Assembly: GCF_963678635.1 (NCBI RefSeq)
Contig: NC_087068.1
Coordinates: 1,984,001-2,048,000, forward strand
DNA: 64,000 nucleotides
Reading direction: 5' to 3'
Source: Symsagittifera roscoffensis
Lineage: Eukaryota; Xenacoelomorpha; Acoela; Convolutidae
Shown here: positions 1 through 10,672 of the stretch, piece after piece
Position numbering within the stretch: the first letter of the stretch is position 1
Layout: every line of letters begins with the position of its first letter
Program-made: the position numbers and the translations under genes
The notes under the pieces: model-generated
Database searches by the model: none
Told to the model about the DNA's origin: nothing
The model's input: the letters and a program-made list of their open reading frames with translations, nothing else

Positions 1-1555
1 ATTTTTTTTATCTCAATTTAGCTAACTTTCAATTTTCAGTTAAGTCGATACTTCTCAGATGGCATAGAAAAGTTATGCTATAACTGCTAGATAATAATCC
101 GAAGAAAACACACACAAAAAAAGAAATATTTCGTCACTTCGAAAAATTGAACAATATAACAATAACCTAGATAACCATGGCCGCTGTTTTAGTCGTGGCT
201 TTATGTTTAGAACTCAATGATTCAGAATTTTTGTTTCAACGATGGTCAATTTTTTCCCGATCTCAAAGGTTAAGAGTCGATGAACGTAGTGAAGACTTTT
301 ATATAGGTTGTGATGTTTTTTTTTCAAGAAAAGTCTGGCTTAGTTTTGGTTTTGCGTGGTTTGACGTTTGATTTCTTTTTAAATTCAATTATTTTCCCTT
401 GTTCAAAAGAGTGCAAATTCAACTTTTAAACAGCAAAACTGAAAAGATCACAAAAAACGTGATCGAGTTCTATTGTTTATAGTAGGTTCTGTTTTTCCGA
501 TTTCCCAGCGAATAAAAAATTTTCTTGCTGATCAAGTTTTCTCAAATTGCTCTAAATTTATCGAAAAAAGATAAATCGAATTTTGAAAGTTAGAAAATGA
601 AATTCGAAGAGCCACAAGGCCATATATTCGTTTCTTTGAAAGTTGAAGTTTGAAGTTGCGATGCAACAAACATAAAAAACATAAGTCGTTGAAAAATGAG
701 AAATTTCAAAAATAATTAAAAAGAAACCAACATTTAAGTTTTCGTATGTCTCTATAAAATTTCAATCTAGGCAAACATGTCAGACAATTGAATAATAATT
801 TAGCAACGGAACAAAACTTACGATGAGGAAAAAATCGACAATCTTGAGCAGACGTAAGTTGAGCCGAAAAAAAAAATGATTTTATAAAAATATTAAGTTT
901 TAGGTCCCCATTGACACTACAATGAACAAACCAGTACTTGCAACTACAATGAGAGTTGCTTACAGCTTTAGAAAAATCAGTGATGTGGCCAATAAGCCGG
1001 CAATCTTTGAGCAGACACCAGTTGAACCGAAAAAAAAATTTATTTCATTTAAATCTTTCAAGTCCCTCCCTGAAAAATTTGCACTTTCAACTGCAAAGAA
1101 AGTTGCTGACAATACAAACAAACACCGAAACGTGGGAACTTAGCCGACAAAACTTGAGCACATTAACGAAAATCCGACAATTTAATTTGTAACGAAAAAA
1201 ACTCAATTGCATACAAAAACAAGGTCCGGCTGAAACTCGACCCTAGACTTTAAGGTTGGCTATGTTTTGTATAATCAAGTCCTTAATTTAGGAACGTATA
1301 AGTGGAAAAAAAAGAGATGCTTTTTTGTCAAGCTGAGCTGATTTTTTTTGTAAAAAATGGAAACAAGAGTACTTGAATGTAAACAGACTTGGTATCATGT
1401 TAGGTCAGAAGACTCAATTTAAAACGTAATTCAAATTCAATGAAATTATTTATTGTTAGCGTAGATTGTTTGCGGAAATCACTGAAACATTTTAATTTTT
1501 GCTTTTTTTCTAAATCAGTTTCTTCTCACTGAAAAATATAAATTCTTTTTTGTAG
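1..1555. other. Non-coding sequence upstream of the first visible SFMBT exon, probably intron
   Basis: AT-rich sequence that ends in a pyrimidine-rich tract and AG at 1554-1555, the acceptor of the first SFMBT exon seen. That exon starts in mid-codon, so at least one upstream coding exon exists and this stretch is probably intron. Short open frames at 177-371 and 922-1192 show no domain and no homologous context. A tRNA-derived SINE remnant occupies about 900-1260. Confidence 0.55.
900..1260 (-). repeat. Decayed tRNA-derived SINE
   Basis: Read on the minus strand, 1260-1220 holds a B-box-like element (GGTCGAGTTTC) preceded by a tRNA-like stretch. The body shares phrases such as AACTTAGCCGACAAAA and CAAGGTCCGGCTG with copies at 33410-33650 and 40960-41275. 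The family resemblance was judged by eye; the copy is diverged and its ends are not defined. Confidence 0.4.
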
Positions 1556-4500
1556 GTAACAACGACGCTGAATCAGCTCTGAGTGAGTACCATTCAACCG
1601 TCTCAACTCATTTAACCCCGGGAACCCCGACAAATGGGTCAAACTTCACCGCGAGAACGCCAGTCGCCCCGCCCCCTCCTCCGCCTCCATTGATACGACC
1701 CACATGCAAAACAATAGTGAATCCAGCTGCCCAGAACCCAAAAGTCCAGAAATCGCAATTATCTCCGGCGGGGGTTACGAAATTGGCCGATAGTTTGAAA
1801 CGAGGGTCATTGCCAAGAGATAGTTCAAGTGGTTGTTGGAAAGAGTTTAATCAGAAGGAAATTCTGGATGCGGTTAGAAATGCGACTTCGAGTAGTTCGC
1901 AGGGGAAACGAGCTCTGCCTGCGTCGGTTAAAGGTCAGTTCAGACAAATGGCAGATATTTTAAGCTCCTATTGTTCATTCTAAGACATGTCAGCGTTTGT
2001 CTATTTTGTCATTTCTTTTTTTAAACTCGCTTATTTTCATACCACTACGTTTATGCCCAAATAAGAGATCAAAAAGGACACCTTTTTAAGTGAAGATTAG
2101 TCTCGGTAAAGTGGTTTAAAACTGCGACCTCTAGTAGTGGCGCCCGAAACGACGCATTAAGTGGGAAATGATTTCGATTACGTTTATCATCAATTAGTTC
2201 GCGATGTTATCTTTGTTGTAACGCTACCTTTTTCTCTCAGTTTGTTTTTTCATTAAATCTAAAAAGTCGGAACAGTCAACTCCGTGTCTGCGGAACTGGA
2301 TCAAACACAACATACATTTTGTTTTCGGGAGCTATTCGCTTGATAATAATGTGGAATTGAAAATACTTTATCGAAGATTTGTTTCTTTGATTAAAATTTC
2401 TATCTGAATCATTGCTCTAGTAAAGTATATAAGTCACAAATTCTGAATTTAGTAGATGAGTTGTTATACTATCGCAGTCTTGTATTGTTAGACGTTTGAG
2501 CTCAAACTTGGTATGTATTTATAAGTCTGATGCTTATTTGCCGTCATTTGATCGGCCACCATTTTACATCAATTTGCCCGAAAAAAGTGCGTTTCGACAT
2601 TTCATTTTCTTCATTATGGCAACACGATTGGCTTGCGATTTTAGTTTTTTTCACGAGAAACTTAAATTTCACGTGGGATTTTTGAGATTGAAATGAATTT
2701 TATTTCTGAATTTCATTTTCTAGAAACTTCCGATGGAGAAATACGCGCTCTCCATTTCCCAAGCATAAACAGCGACAACAATTGTTCTCCCAAATCAGAA
2801 GTCACTAAAATGACTTGTGCCTTCAAGTCTTGCGACGAGTTGTTGCTTAAATTGGACGTTGAAAGTCAAATAGAACGCCTGAAACTACCGGTGGATTTTG
2901 ATTGGTCGAGATATTCGAGTGAATGTGTATCGGCCAATGAGATGGCGCCGATGTCCTGCTTCGCGACTGTGAGGACGATTCACTCGGAGGAGCTTCCTGA
3001 AGGCGTCGTGATAGAAGTCCCGAGCGGAGAGGTGAGTTTGCACAATTAAATGCTTATTTCGCAAAGAGGGAGGGTGCATTTTTGTTTCTCCTCGTTGTAA
3101 GTTTGAACTTTCTGAAGCTCTAAAACTTTTTTCAGTTTTTGTGAACTTGACAATTAAGAAAGCATTACACAATTCCAAATTAGAATTTTTTGTACTCTTT
3201 TGAAACCACCAATTAAACCATAAACTGTGTTTTGGACCATGTGAAGGGCGGGACCGTTAAAGAGCTCCCGTTTGGTAAAAATCGGCAGTGTATTTTAACC
3301 CTCCCCCACCAACAAATGGAAGCTTTGTGCGTGAAACATTTATTTTATATCAATACCAATTAAGTTTAGAATTGGTTAATCAACATGCTCGCCAAAATAC
3401 AAAACATTCGGCCGATGGTATGGTAATGTTATTTTTATTTGGTAAAAATTGCAGGCTGGAAGCAGAAGAGCCAAACTGGCATCCATCTTTCATTTGTGGC
3501 TTCAAGGAAGTTTTCTTTTCAGAGTATGGATTCCTGGTGGGTGGCATCTGTGGTCTACTCCAACCGGAACAACATCCTCGTCAGATACGCAGGACTGTCT
3601 GACCCCCTGGACGATGCATGGATAGACATACAAACAACAGACATTCACTCCATCGGGTGGTGTCAGAAGAATAATAGGAAGTTGGAACCCCCCAAGAACT
3701 TCCCATTTCAAATGTTGCATTTGATCCACGAAGCAGATGATAAACATGCTGGCAAAAACGGAATATTCAAACCGATATCTTCATTGCAGCTCAAAGCCGA
3801 AAAAGACACTTTAGAAGATCACAAAATATCTCCAAATACTTTTGAAGTAGAGTTCAATCCTGAAATGTTGACAAGGAAAGTTAAACTATTTTTAAGGAAT
3901 TTCCTCGTCGGTAGAGTTTCCGTTTCAGAACAGGCAATAGAAGATCGATTATTTTGGCCGATTGAGTTTAGGATTCCAAACGAAGCAAGATTCGAGTTTG
4001 AATACGAACCGAAAAAAGTATGGCTCGTCAAAGTCGTGACCAATCATAGTGGGTTGTTGTTGCTAAGATTTGAAGGTGTTCCCGACAGTGTGAAAAAGCA
4101 CGACTTTCTGTTGTTTTTCGCCTCGGAGAAACTTCGACCCGTTGGATATGCAATGAAAAGCTACGATACTATTATGGAGCCCCCTAACTTACTATCCGAA
4201 TTCGTTTCTGGTCAAGAACAAGTTGTGAAGACTTACAAAAGTGGATGGCTAAAGCATGAGCAGATTAAAGTGAGAATGCCGAATCGATTTTTCAACCAAT
4301 CTCAATCGATGGATCTTTCACGAAACCATCATGAGGGTTTCTCGAGAAAACTGCTCGATTTGCAGGAATTTGAGAACTCGAAGTTGGAAGTGATTTTTAC
4401 AAAATGCCCACACTTGATTTGTGTTGCAACTGTCACAAGAGTGGACAACGAAAATACAGTGACGGTTAGTCCTTCAGTTTAATAGGGCAATATTCTAATT

Positions 4501-7500
4501 CCTTTTTTTTGAGGAGCAATTTCCATCGCCACTGGTGCAATAAAATTTTGTTTTTGGTTAACTTTTCCACTTGTCAATGCGTTATACTTCTGAAAGTTGA
4601 AAACTCTAAGCACTTTTCTCGTATAAGAGCTCTTTACCATTGTTTCAATACCCGCTGGCTAGCTACTTGTCGGTCGGTATTGCCATTTACGCTGATCGGT
4701 TTTAATGTAATTGTTTTTTAAGAGTCAATGAACCTAGTAAATATTCTTGCTTAAGTCGTGATACTTTGTGTTTCCGGAGAAGCCTGAAAGTTTCTTCAGG
4801 CTCAAATTTGATTTTCCGGTTTCACTTTTGATTTCTTGTGAAGCTCAGTTCATTCCCTTTGTTAAAAGGCAGGAAAACTATCGAATAGCAAAAGAAAATT
4901 TTACAAAAAGCGTGATCGACTGACTTGTAGTTTCGAAAGTTGATTTTAATTTTCAGATTTCTCAATGGAATGAAAATTTACCGATTTATTTAGTTTTCTC
5001 AAATTGGGTTAGTTTATCAAAACAAGTGTCAATTATAATTTTTTCTAGAAATTCAGATAGCTTAAAGGCCATCCATTTTTTCTTTGAAATTCGAAAATTG
5101 AGAATTTTTCAAAAAGCGAGTCTTATTTTTCCCAGTGTCGATTTTTTGTCTAATTTCGAGCGAGTTAAGCGAGCGAGCAGGCTTACAGTATCTTATTTAT
5201 GCTTAATTTCAGGCGTAAAAACTTAGTTTTACGCAGGTTAAATTATTTTGCCGTCATTTTGGGAATCAAAAATTCAAAAAAGTTCTGCCAAAAAATTTGA
5301 AAAAATATTTTTTGGGGTCATTTTTTTCAACAACTGTTGCTCAATTTGCTTATTTTACTGTGACTTTTGGATTTGTCTCAGTTTTAGTTTTTCGTTCAGA
5401 TTTTTTATCACACCACGCAGAAAAAACCTTACTAATTAAAAAAAAATTGTTTTTTGCTTTTTTAGACTATGGTCGGAGCATTCTATGCTATCTATTTGCA
5501 CAGTAACCGGCCATCCTTGTCTCAATTTGGGTTAATTCTATGAAAAAAGTGTTTATGATAAAAGATTTTTGAAATTGCATTTTTTTTTACAATTTCGAAA
5601 GTTTCACTTTGAACTGTTTGCTGGCAGTGTTTGAAGGTAAAAGATTGCCCTCAATTTATCCAACAATGAAAATCTGTTTAGGTCACCTTGGACAACTGCA
5701 GCAGTGCATCAGTAGATGAAAGTGAGCTAAGTGAATCCTTCTCTCTAGACTCTTTCAATCTCAGACCTGCTCTTTGGAGTGAACAAAATGGAGTTGACCT
5801 TACCTGGCCTTTAAATTACAATCCAACAAAAATCAACAAAAACCCAAATGAGGATTCTCAGTCCAAGTTCGTTTGGCACGACTACCTCATGCAAAAGGGA
5901 AAGCGCTGCTTCCCGAAAAATATGCTAAGATCGGTCAAATCGGACGCATCAACACAAAATAATAATCATATGTTACCCGAAAAAACGACATTCAAAGTCG
6001 GCCACAAGATCGAATTTATTAACCCGTATTGCCCGAGGTACTTGAGTCCGGGTACTATAGTTAAAGTAGCTGGGAGGGTTTTACAAGTTGAAATTGACGG
6101 ATGGTTTATTGATGAAGAAAAGGAAAAGCCTGCGAGGGTTTTCTTAGATGCGGAAGGGTTTTCAGTTTTTCCAGCAATGTGGTCTAAAAGTGTCGGCAGT
6201 GCACATTTTCTAATGCCGAATCAAAACGGTTGTCCTCTAAACGATGACGAAAAGAGCTCTAAGATTTCAAGAATTAAGTTTTCCGACCTCAAAATTTTGA
6301 AAAGAATTGTCACAGAAGACCGCAAATGTTTTTCAGAAGAACCTTCAGAGCAGCAAATGAAACTTCATCACTCTAATTATACAAATAAGTTCTGGTGTCC
6401 GGTTGTATATGTGAACTTCAAATGCTGCAAGGATCCAATTTTTAGTCGATATCGGTTATCATGTTTGAGTCAAAAGTACGGGCCAGGTTTAACTATTTAC
6501 GTTCTACGAACACTTTTGAACTCGCTGATAATGTGTTCGGTTAAACCATTTCAAGTTTTGCGAGAAATAATCGGAATTTGTTCGCATTACGACAGTGTAA
6601 TGACTAGCCAGGCGTACATAAAAGCAAAGTTCAAAACAAAAAATCTTCATGCTTTTGTCAAGATTCCCGAGCTGTTTTCCGATATGGAACATTTCCTTCA
6701 AACGGTGCTGAGAAAATTTGGGTGCTGTGAAAATTTGTTCACCATTCAGTTTTGCCCAAAAAGAGTTTGCGATGACTCGGAATGTCTGGCGAACTACCAC
6801 ACGTTGACGGCCCAGGAGCTAACGGACTATAAGGAATCGGACTGTCTGACTAATGCTTATCTGAACAAATCAAGAGTTAAAGTGCACCAAAATAAGAGAA
6901 AAAGAAAGAAAAAGATGCTTTTTTCGAGTCAAAAGCGAACAAATAATACAAGTAACAACAACAACGTTAATTCAAAACTGGTTTCAAATTCGCCAAAACG
7001 AGGTGTCAATAAACCAGTTAATAGTAAAAATATTCCCATTAATAAAATTGAAGAGAAGTCTCAATCTGACAGTAGTGTGTCCGGTTCACGGCCTGTCACG
7101 CCGCACTCTGAGTCGCCGATTGACACGACTGACTTCGGAAAGTTTATCACTGTCGAACCCAAACGGGGCTTCGTCAAGTTAAAAAAAGGCGCGTCAGTGA
7201 CTGCAATTGGCACAACGAACCCACCGGAACGCGAAAAGAGCAAGCGACACAAAAGCGTGTTTTCAACTGTGAATATGATTGCCAAAAGTGAAATTGACAT
7301 GGAGGATTTTGCAGTACATGAAATTGCTTCGACTTCGACTATATCTAAAAGTGGCGAATCCTTGGCGAAATTGTCATCGGGATTGGAAACAGAATTTAGA
7401 CCTATTTCACCTGTTGACGAAAGTGAGTTAAGTTTTCATTTGAACTTTTTTTTCGCATTTTGCCGCAATGAACTTAGTGAGATTTTTGAAAGCTCCTAGA

Positions 7501-8526
7501 CATGATATGTATATGATTCGTTGTTAAAGATGGGAAAGTTGAAAAAAAAAAAATTTGAAATGTAAATAAGCGCTGTCGCAAACACTGCAGATAGATCTTA
7601 TATTTTTGGATTTAAGAAGTATAATTGATTCTAATAGATACCTCTTAGATTTAAGTTTATTTTGATTATCGTTAGCGTCTCCTCTGAAGTCCTGTGGTGC
7701 CTAGTTAAGAATGTCCACCACTCTAAAGAACTAATTCAACGGTTAAGCATTTGCAACTTTTGTTACAAGTAACAAGTTCCCACTTTTGCTACTGGGGGGT
7801 GGGGGTAGTTTAAGAGATCCTTCATTATTTTGTTAATATGACCATATGTTGCTCTGGGTTCTTTTGTAAATTGACTAGATGGAATAATCCTTGAGCATAA
7901 TCCTAGGTTCCTCGGAGAAAACTTGTTCGATCCAAAGTCACAACAGTAGCAGCAACTCAAGAGAGAAAGAAGCAGCTGCAACTAGCTCTAATAAGGTTCC
8001 TGCAGTTAAAGAAGCGAGGAGGGCAATTCAGAGAAATAAAAAACGAACACGACCTGCGCCAGTTTCGCCGCAGAAGCAAAACGGCAAAATAAGAAAAACT
8101 CAGCGTCAAATCTCCAGTGAAGGAGAAAAAATGTCAAGTGAACTGGCTTTAAGGAAAGGGAAACCGTCACCGAGAAAGCGACCCCAAACTATGCAGCAAA
8201 AGTCGGCGGCGGCGGCGGCCAAGAGATGCACCAGGGCAGCCAATCCGCTGCAGAAAACGGATCCTCTCAAATGGTCAACTGAAGAATTGTGTTTGCATTT
8301 AAACACGACAGAATGTGCTGACTTTTTGCCCTTCATCAGACGAGAAAATATTGACGGGCAAAGTTTTCTCTTACTCAATTTCTCGAACTTGGTCGAATTG
8401 TGCGAGGTTAAGAAAGACTTGGCGTTGAAGGTTTGCTACCAAGTGGCTAAATTAAAGAAACAGTATTTGCACATTAATGGGTCAAAAACAGACGATAGCA
8501 ATAGTTCGGGATTCGGAGAAGTGTGA
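1556..8526 (+). CDS. SFMBT: SFMBT-like Polycomb-group protein (MBT units, SLED, SAM), 3' part of gene
   Basis: Five exons: 1556-1933, 2724-3031, 3523-4464, 5682-7422, 7907-8526. All junctions are GT/AG, phases agree (1,0,0,1), and they give 1328 residues with an open N-terminus. Approximate domains: Pro-rich and linker 1-125; MBT1 184-287 (DFDWSRY start, IHSIGWC end); divergent MBT2 to about 450; MBT3 about 451-600, split by intron 3; MBT4 about 607-735 (FVWHDYL start, DGWF core); SLED about 779-919 with the CCENLF motif; basic Ser-rich linker; SAM about 1241-1310 (WSTEEL to VAKLKKQY). Known role of the family: a nuclear repressor that binds lysine-methylated histone tails and pairs with Pho/YY1 in Drosophila. 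SLED plus four MBT-like units favours SFMBT over Scm (two MBT) or L3MBTL (three). MBT2 and MBT3 are weak and I cannot confirm their aromatic cages. The introns (0.5-1.2 kb) show nothing recognisable. Confidence 0.88.
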
Positions 8527-8880
8527 AACTAAGTTCCTCTCTAAGTCTGTTAATTAGTTCAACTCCTTTATTCGAACGCAAAGTATTGTATAGTATGGTT
8601 TAAATTTGGTAAATGAAATTTATTGCTGAAAGTTGATTGGTGCTAAAATATGGTGATGCTCATCAAATACTAGAAATTTTATAATATAACTTGTTCTGTA
8701 CTCTTGTTTTAATGTCGAAGTATTGATGAGGTGTGTTTTAGCCCAGTCTAGTCATTTTATGCAAAGTGCAAGATAATGTACTTAATCTTTTTTCAAGGTC
8801 CTAACGTAAAAGTTGAGCCAATGAAAAATGCATGTTCAGTACTAAAAAGTTCCGATGTCGACAAGACTGGTTAACATTTA
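8431..8880 (+). repeat. 450-bp segment (SFMBT end plus downstream flank) duplicated at 17599-18048
   Basis: Holds the last 31 codons of SFMBT and 354 bp of downstream sequence. The same sequence recurs at an offset of 9168 bp on the other side of the gypsy complex, with two base differences noticed and no indel. The copy ends exactly where the LTR begins. The downstream flank has no AATAAA or ATTAAA; the first canonical AATAAA after the SFMBT stop lies in the LTR at 8912-8917. Confidence 0.9.
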
Positions 8881-9088
8881 TTAAAGTCGAATGTTTGTAA
8901 TATGAAAAGATAATAAATAAGTTGTATTTTTTAGTCCAACTGTAAAGCATTAAATCGAAATCTTACTGCGCTGTTGTATTTCAGATCGGAACAGACGTTA
9001 GAAATCACAAGGTCAAAGGAGCAGGTCTCTAGACAGAAAGAAAACAATTGATGGCATTTACATAAACTTAAAACTGGTCCCTATCTCA
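8879..9088 (-). repeat. 3' LTR of gypsy element
   Basis: 210 bp, nearly identical to 17389-17598. One internal A/G difference was noticed (near 9036 versus 17546). The outer end reads TA on the plus strand where the other LTR reads TG, so one terminal base is altered. The plus strand contains AATAAA at 8912-8917, antisense to the element but sense for SFMBT. Confidence 0.9.
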
Positions 9089-9277
9089 TTCGGGCAACCA
9101 CAAATAAATTTTAACTTGTATAAAATTTATCAACTTGTAATGTTATCCTTGCCAATTCATGTTACAGATCAATGTCAGTTTTCTTTGAGTTTTTCGGCAA
9201 ACAGTTTAACTAGAGTTTTTAGGCCCACCTGCCAAACCTCTCGTTTAGGTTTTCTTTTCTTTTCGGTCTGCGTTATG

Positions 9278-10672
9278 TTACTTGTTTTGGATACGATGAA
9301 TCATAACACCCCCCATCTTATCAACACCACGTCGCTGTCGCGTTGATTTTCTTGTCCCCTCTGCGTTTTTCTTCCGACTTCCTTCGACCGTCTTTGGCGT
9401 TCGCGTGGCCAATGTATCCGACGGTTCAACTGTATCCGACGGTTCGATTACGTTTTTACTCGCCGCCGTTTTGTCCGCATCGTCCTCCTCGACTGTCCAA
9501 TCGCTCATGTCATTCTCTTCACTCTCGTCCTCGCTATATTCTACAATCCTCGGGTTTGCCGCCTTTTTCGCCTGTCCCATTGCAAGTCTATCCTTTTCCG
9601 CTTTCCGTTTGAGTTTCGTCGGTACACTTGGACCCGGGATGCTTATTGCGGATTCACTTGGACCCGGGGTGCTCTTTCCGATATCACGTAGACTCGGGGT
9701 GTATTTCCGGTACTTGCTCGGACCCGGGGTGCACGCTTCGTAGAAATCCTTGATTTGGCTTTCCTCAGCCGCTGTTCTAAAAGAAACACCACTTCGTCTT
9801 AATAACGCCCCTTTTTCCATTTTCACAGTATGGTCAGTTAACTTATCGATTTTCAATGGTAAACGTTTATACCTCCTTGGATCCTTGGGGTCTGTTTTCC
9901 CCGTTTTCTGGTAGACTGTTGTTGAGCTAGCCTTGGGCCGTTTTTTTCCTCCTGATTGTTTTGAAACTTTATCAGCCATCTCAGTGGCCTTGGGATCCCT
10001 GTCAGTTATCTCATTATCATCCAAAATCCTTGGGGTTTTTCGTTGCTCAGGTGCGTATACTAGGTCGCTTCTCTTTTCCCAATCCAGGGTCAGCTCCACC
10101 TCAGGGAGATTGCTTGCCTTGTCTAAACAAGATAGCTTCTGATTAACAACCTTATTCCAATTTAGATTTTTCAATGATGGTGTCTTTGTTAGGTTTCGAA
10201 ACGCCGTATTTGCTTCTCTTCCATGATATGCTTCAAAGGGTGTTAATTTAGTCTTAGAATGTGGCACAAAACGTAAAGCGCTGAGCGCTCGAGATATCAT
10301 TTCCCCAAATTTGTAACTTTTATTTTCCTGAAGATAAGTGAGCACGTAATTTTTTATCGACCCAATTGTTCTTTCGACCATTCCCGTTGCGCGATGGTCC
10401 TTAACCGGAGATTTTATTAGTTCAATGCCTTCATAGTTACAGAAACTCTGAATTTCATTCGAGAAAAACCCCGTTGCCTGATCCATATGCAACTTCCTTG
10501 GGTGTCCGTGAGTGTTGATGTACTTCCTTAAGAACTTTAGGACATTTTTAGATTTATTACTTGAGCATATATATGCTGACGGCCAGTGCGAAAAAGTATC
10601 TACTGCTACGAGTACATATTTCTTTCTACCCTTTACATAATTGACTGGGCCCCAGAAATCTAATTGAACCAA
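9278..10672 (-). CDS. Gypsy integrase core and C-terminal tail (frameshifted from pol)
   Basis: 464-codon frame containing the integrase catalytic core: first Asp in QLDFWGP, second Asp in the MDQATGF segment about 50 residues later, and Glu in GMVERTI, the DDE set that joins retroelement DNA to the host genome. The C-terminal part is Lys/Ser-rich with repeated TPGPS phrases and ends RQRRGVDKMGGVMIH. The frame overlaps the upstream pol frame by 13 bp around 10660-10672 next to an A-run, consistent with one small indel that breaks a formerly continuous polyprotein. The stated start is only the first Met after the break, not a real initiator. Confidence 0.85.
   Translation of the reverse strand: MVQLDFWGPVNYVKGRKKYVLVAVDTFSHWPSAYICSSNKSKNVLKFLRKYINTHGHPRKLHMDQATGFFSNEIQSFCNYEGIELIKSPVKDHRATGMVERTIGSIKNYVLTYLQENKSYKFGEMISRALSALRFVPHSKTKLTPFEAYHGREANTAFRNLTKTPSLKNLNWNKVVNQKLSCLDKASNLPEVELTLDWEKRSDLVYAPEQRKTPRILDDNEITDRDPKATEMADKVSKQSGGKKRPKASSTTVYQKTGKTDPKDPRRYKRLPLKIDKLTDHTVKMEKGALLRRSGVSFRTAAEESQIKDFYEACTPGPSKYRKYTPSLRDIGKSTPGPSESAISIPGPSVPTKLKRKAEKDRLAMGQAKKAANPRIVEYSEDESEENDMSDWTVEEDDADKTAASKNVIEPSDTVEPSDTLATRTPKTVEGSRKKNAEGTRKSTRQRRGVDKMGGVMIHRIQNK

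Noticed and set aside
922-1192. Two overlapping Lys-rich ORFs as an upstream SFMBT exon
   Set aside because: They sit in a SINE remnant, show no splice-site phase match to the exon at 1556, and carry no FCS zinc-finger or other SFMBT N-terminal feature.
3439-3522. Extending SFMBT exon 3 upstream to the AG at 3453-3454
   Set aside because: That acceptor would put the exon out of phase with exon 2, which ends on a complete codon. The AG at 3521-3522 with a strong pyrimidine tract keeps phase and restores the MBT1 core.
9343-9743. Plus-strand Ser/Pro-rich frames
   Set aside because: Antisense of the low-complexity integrase tail.
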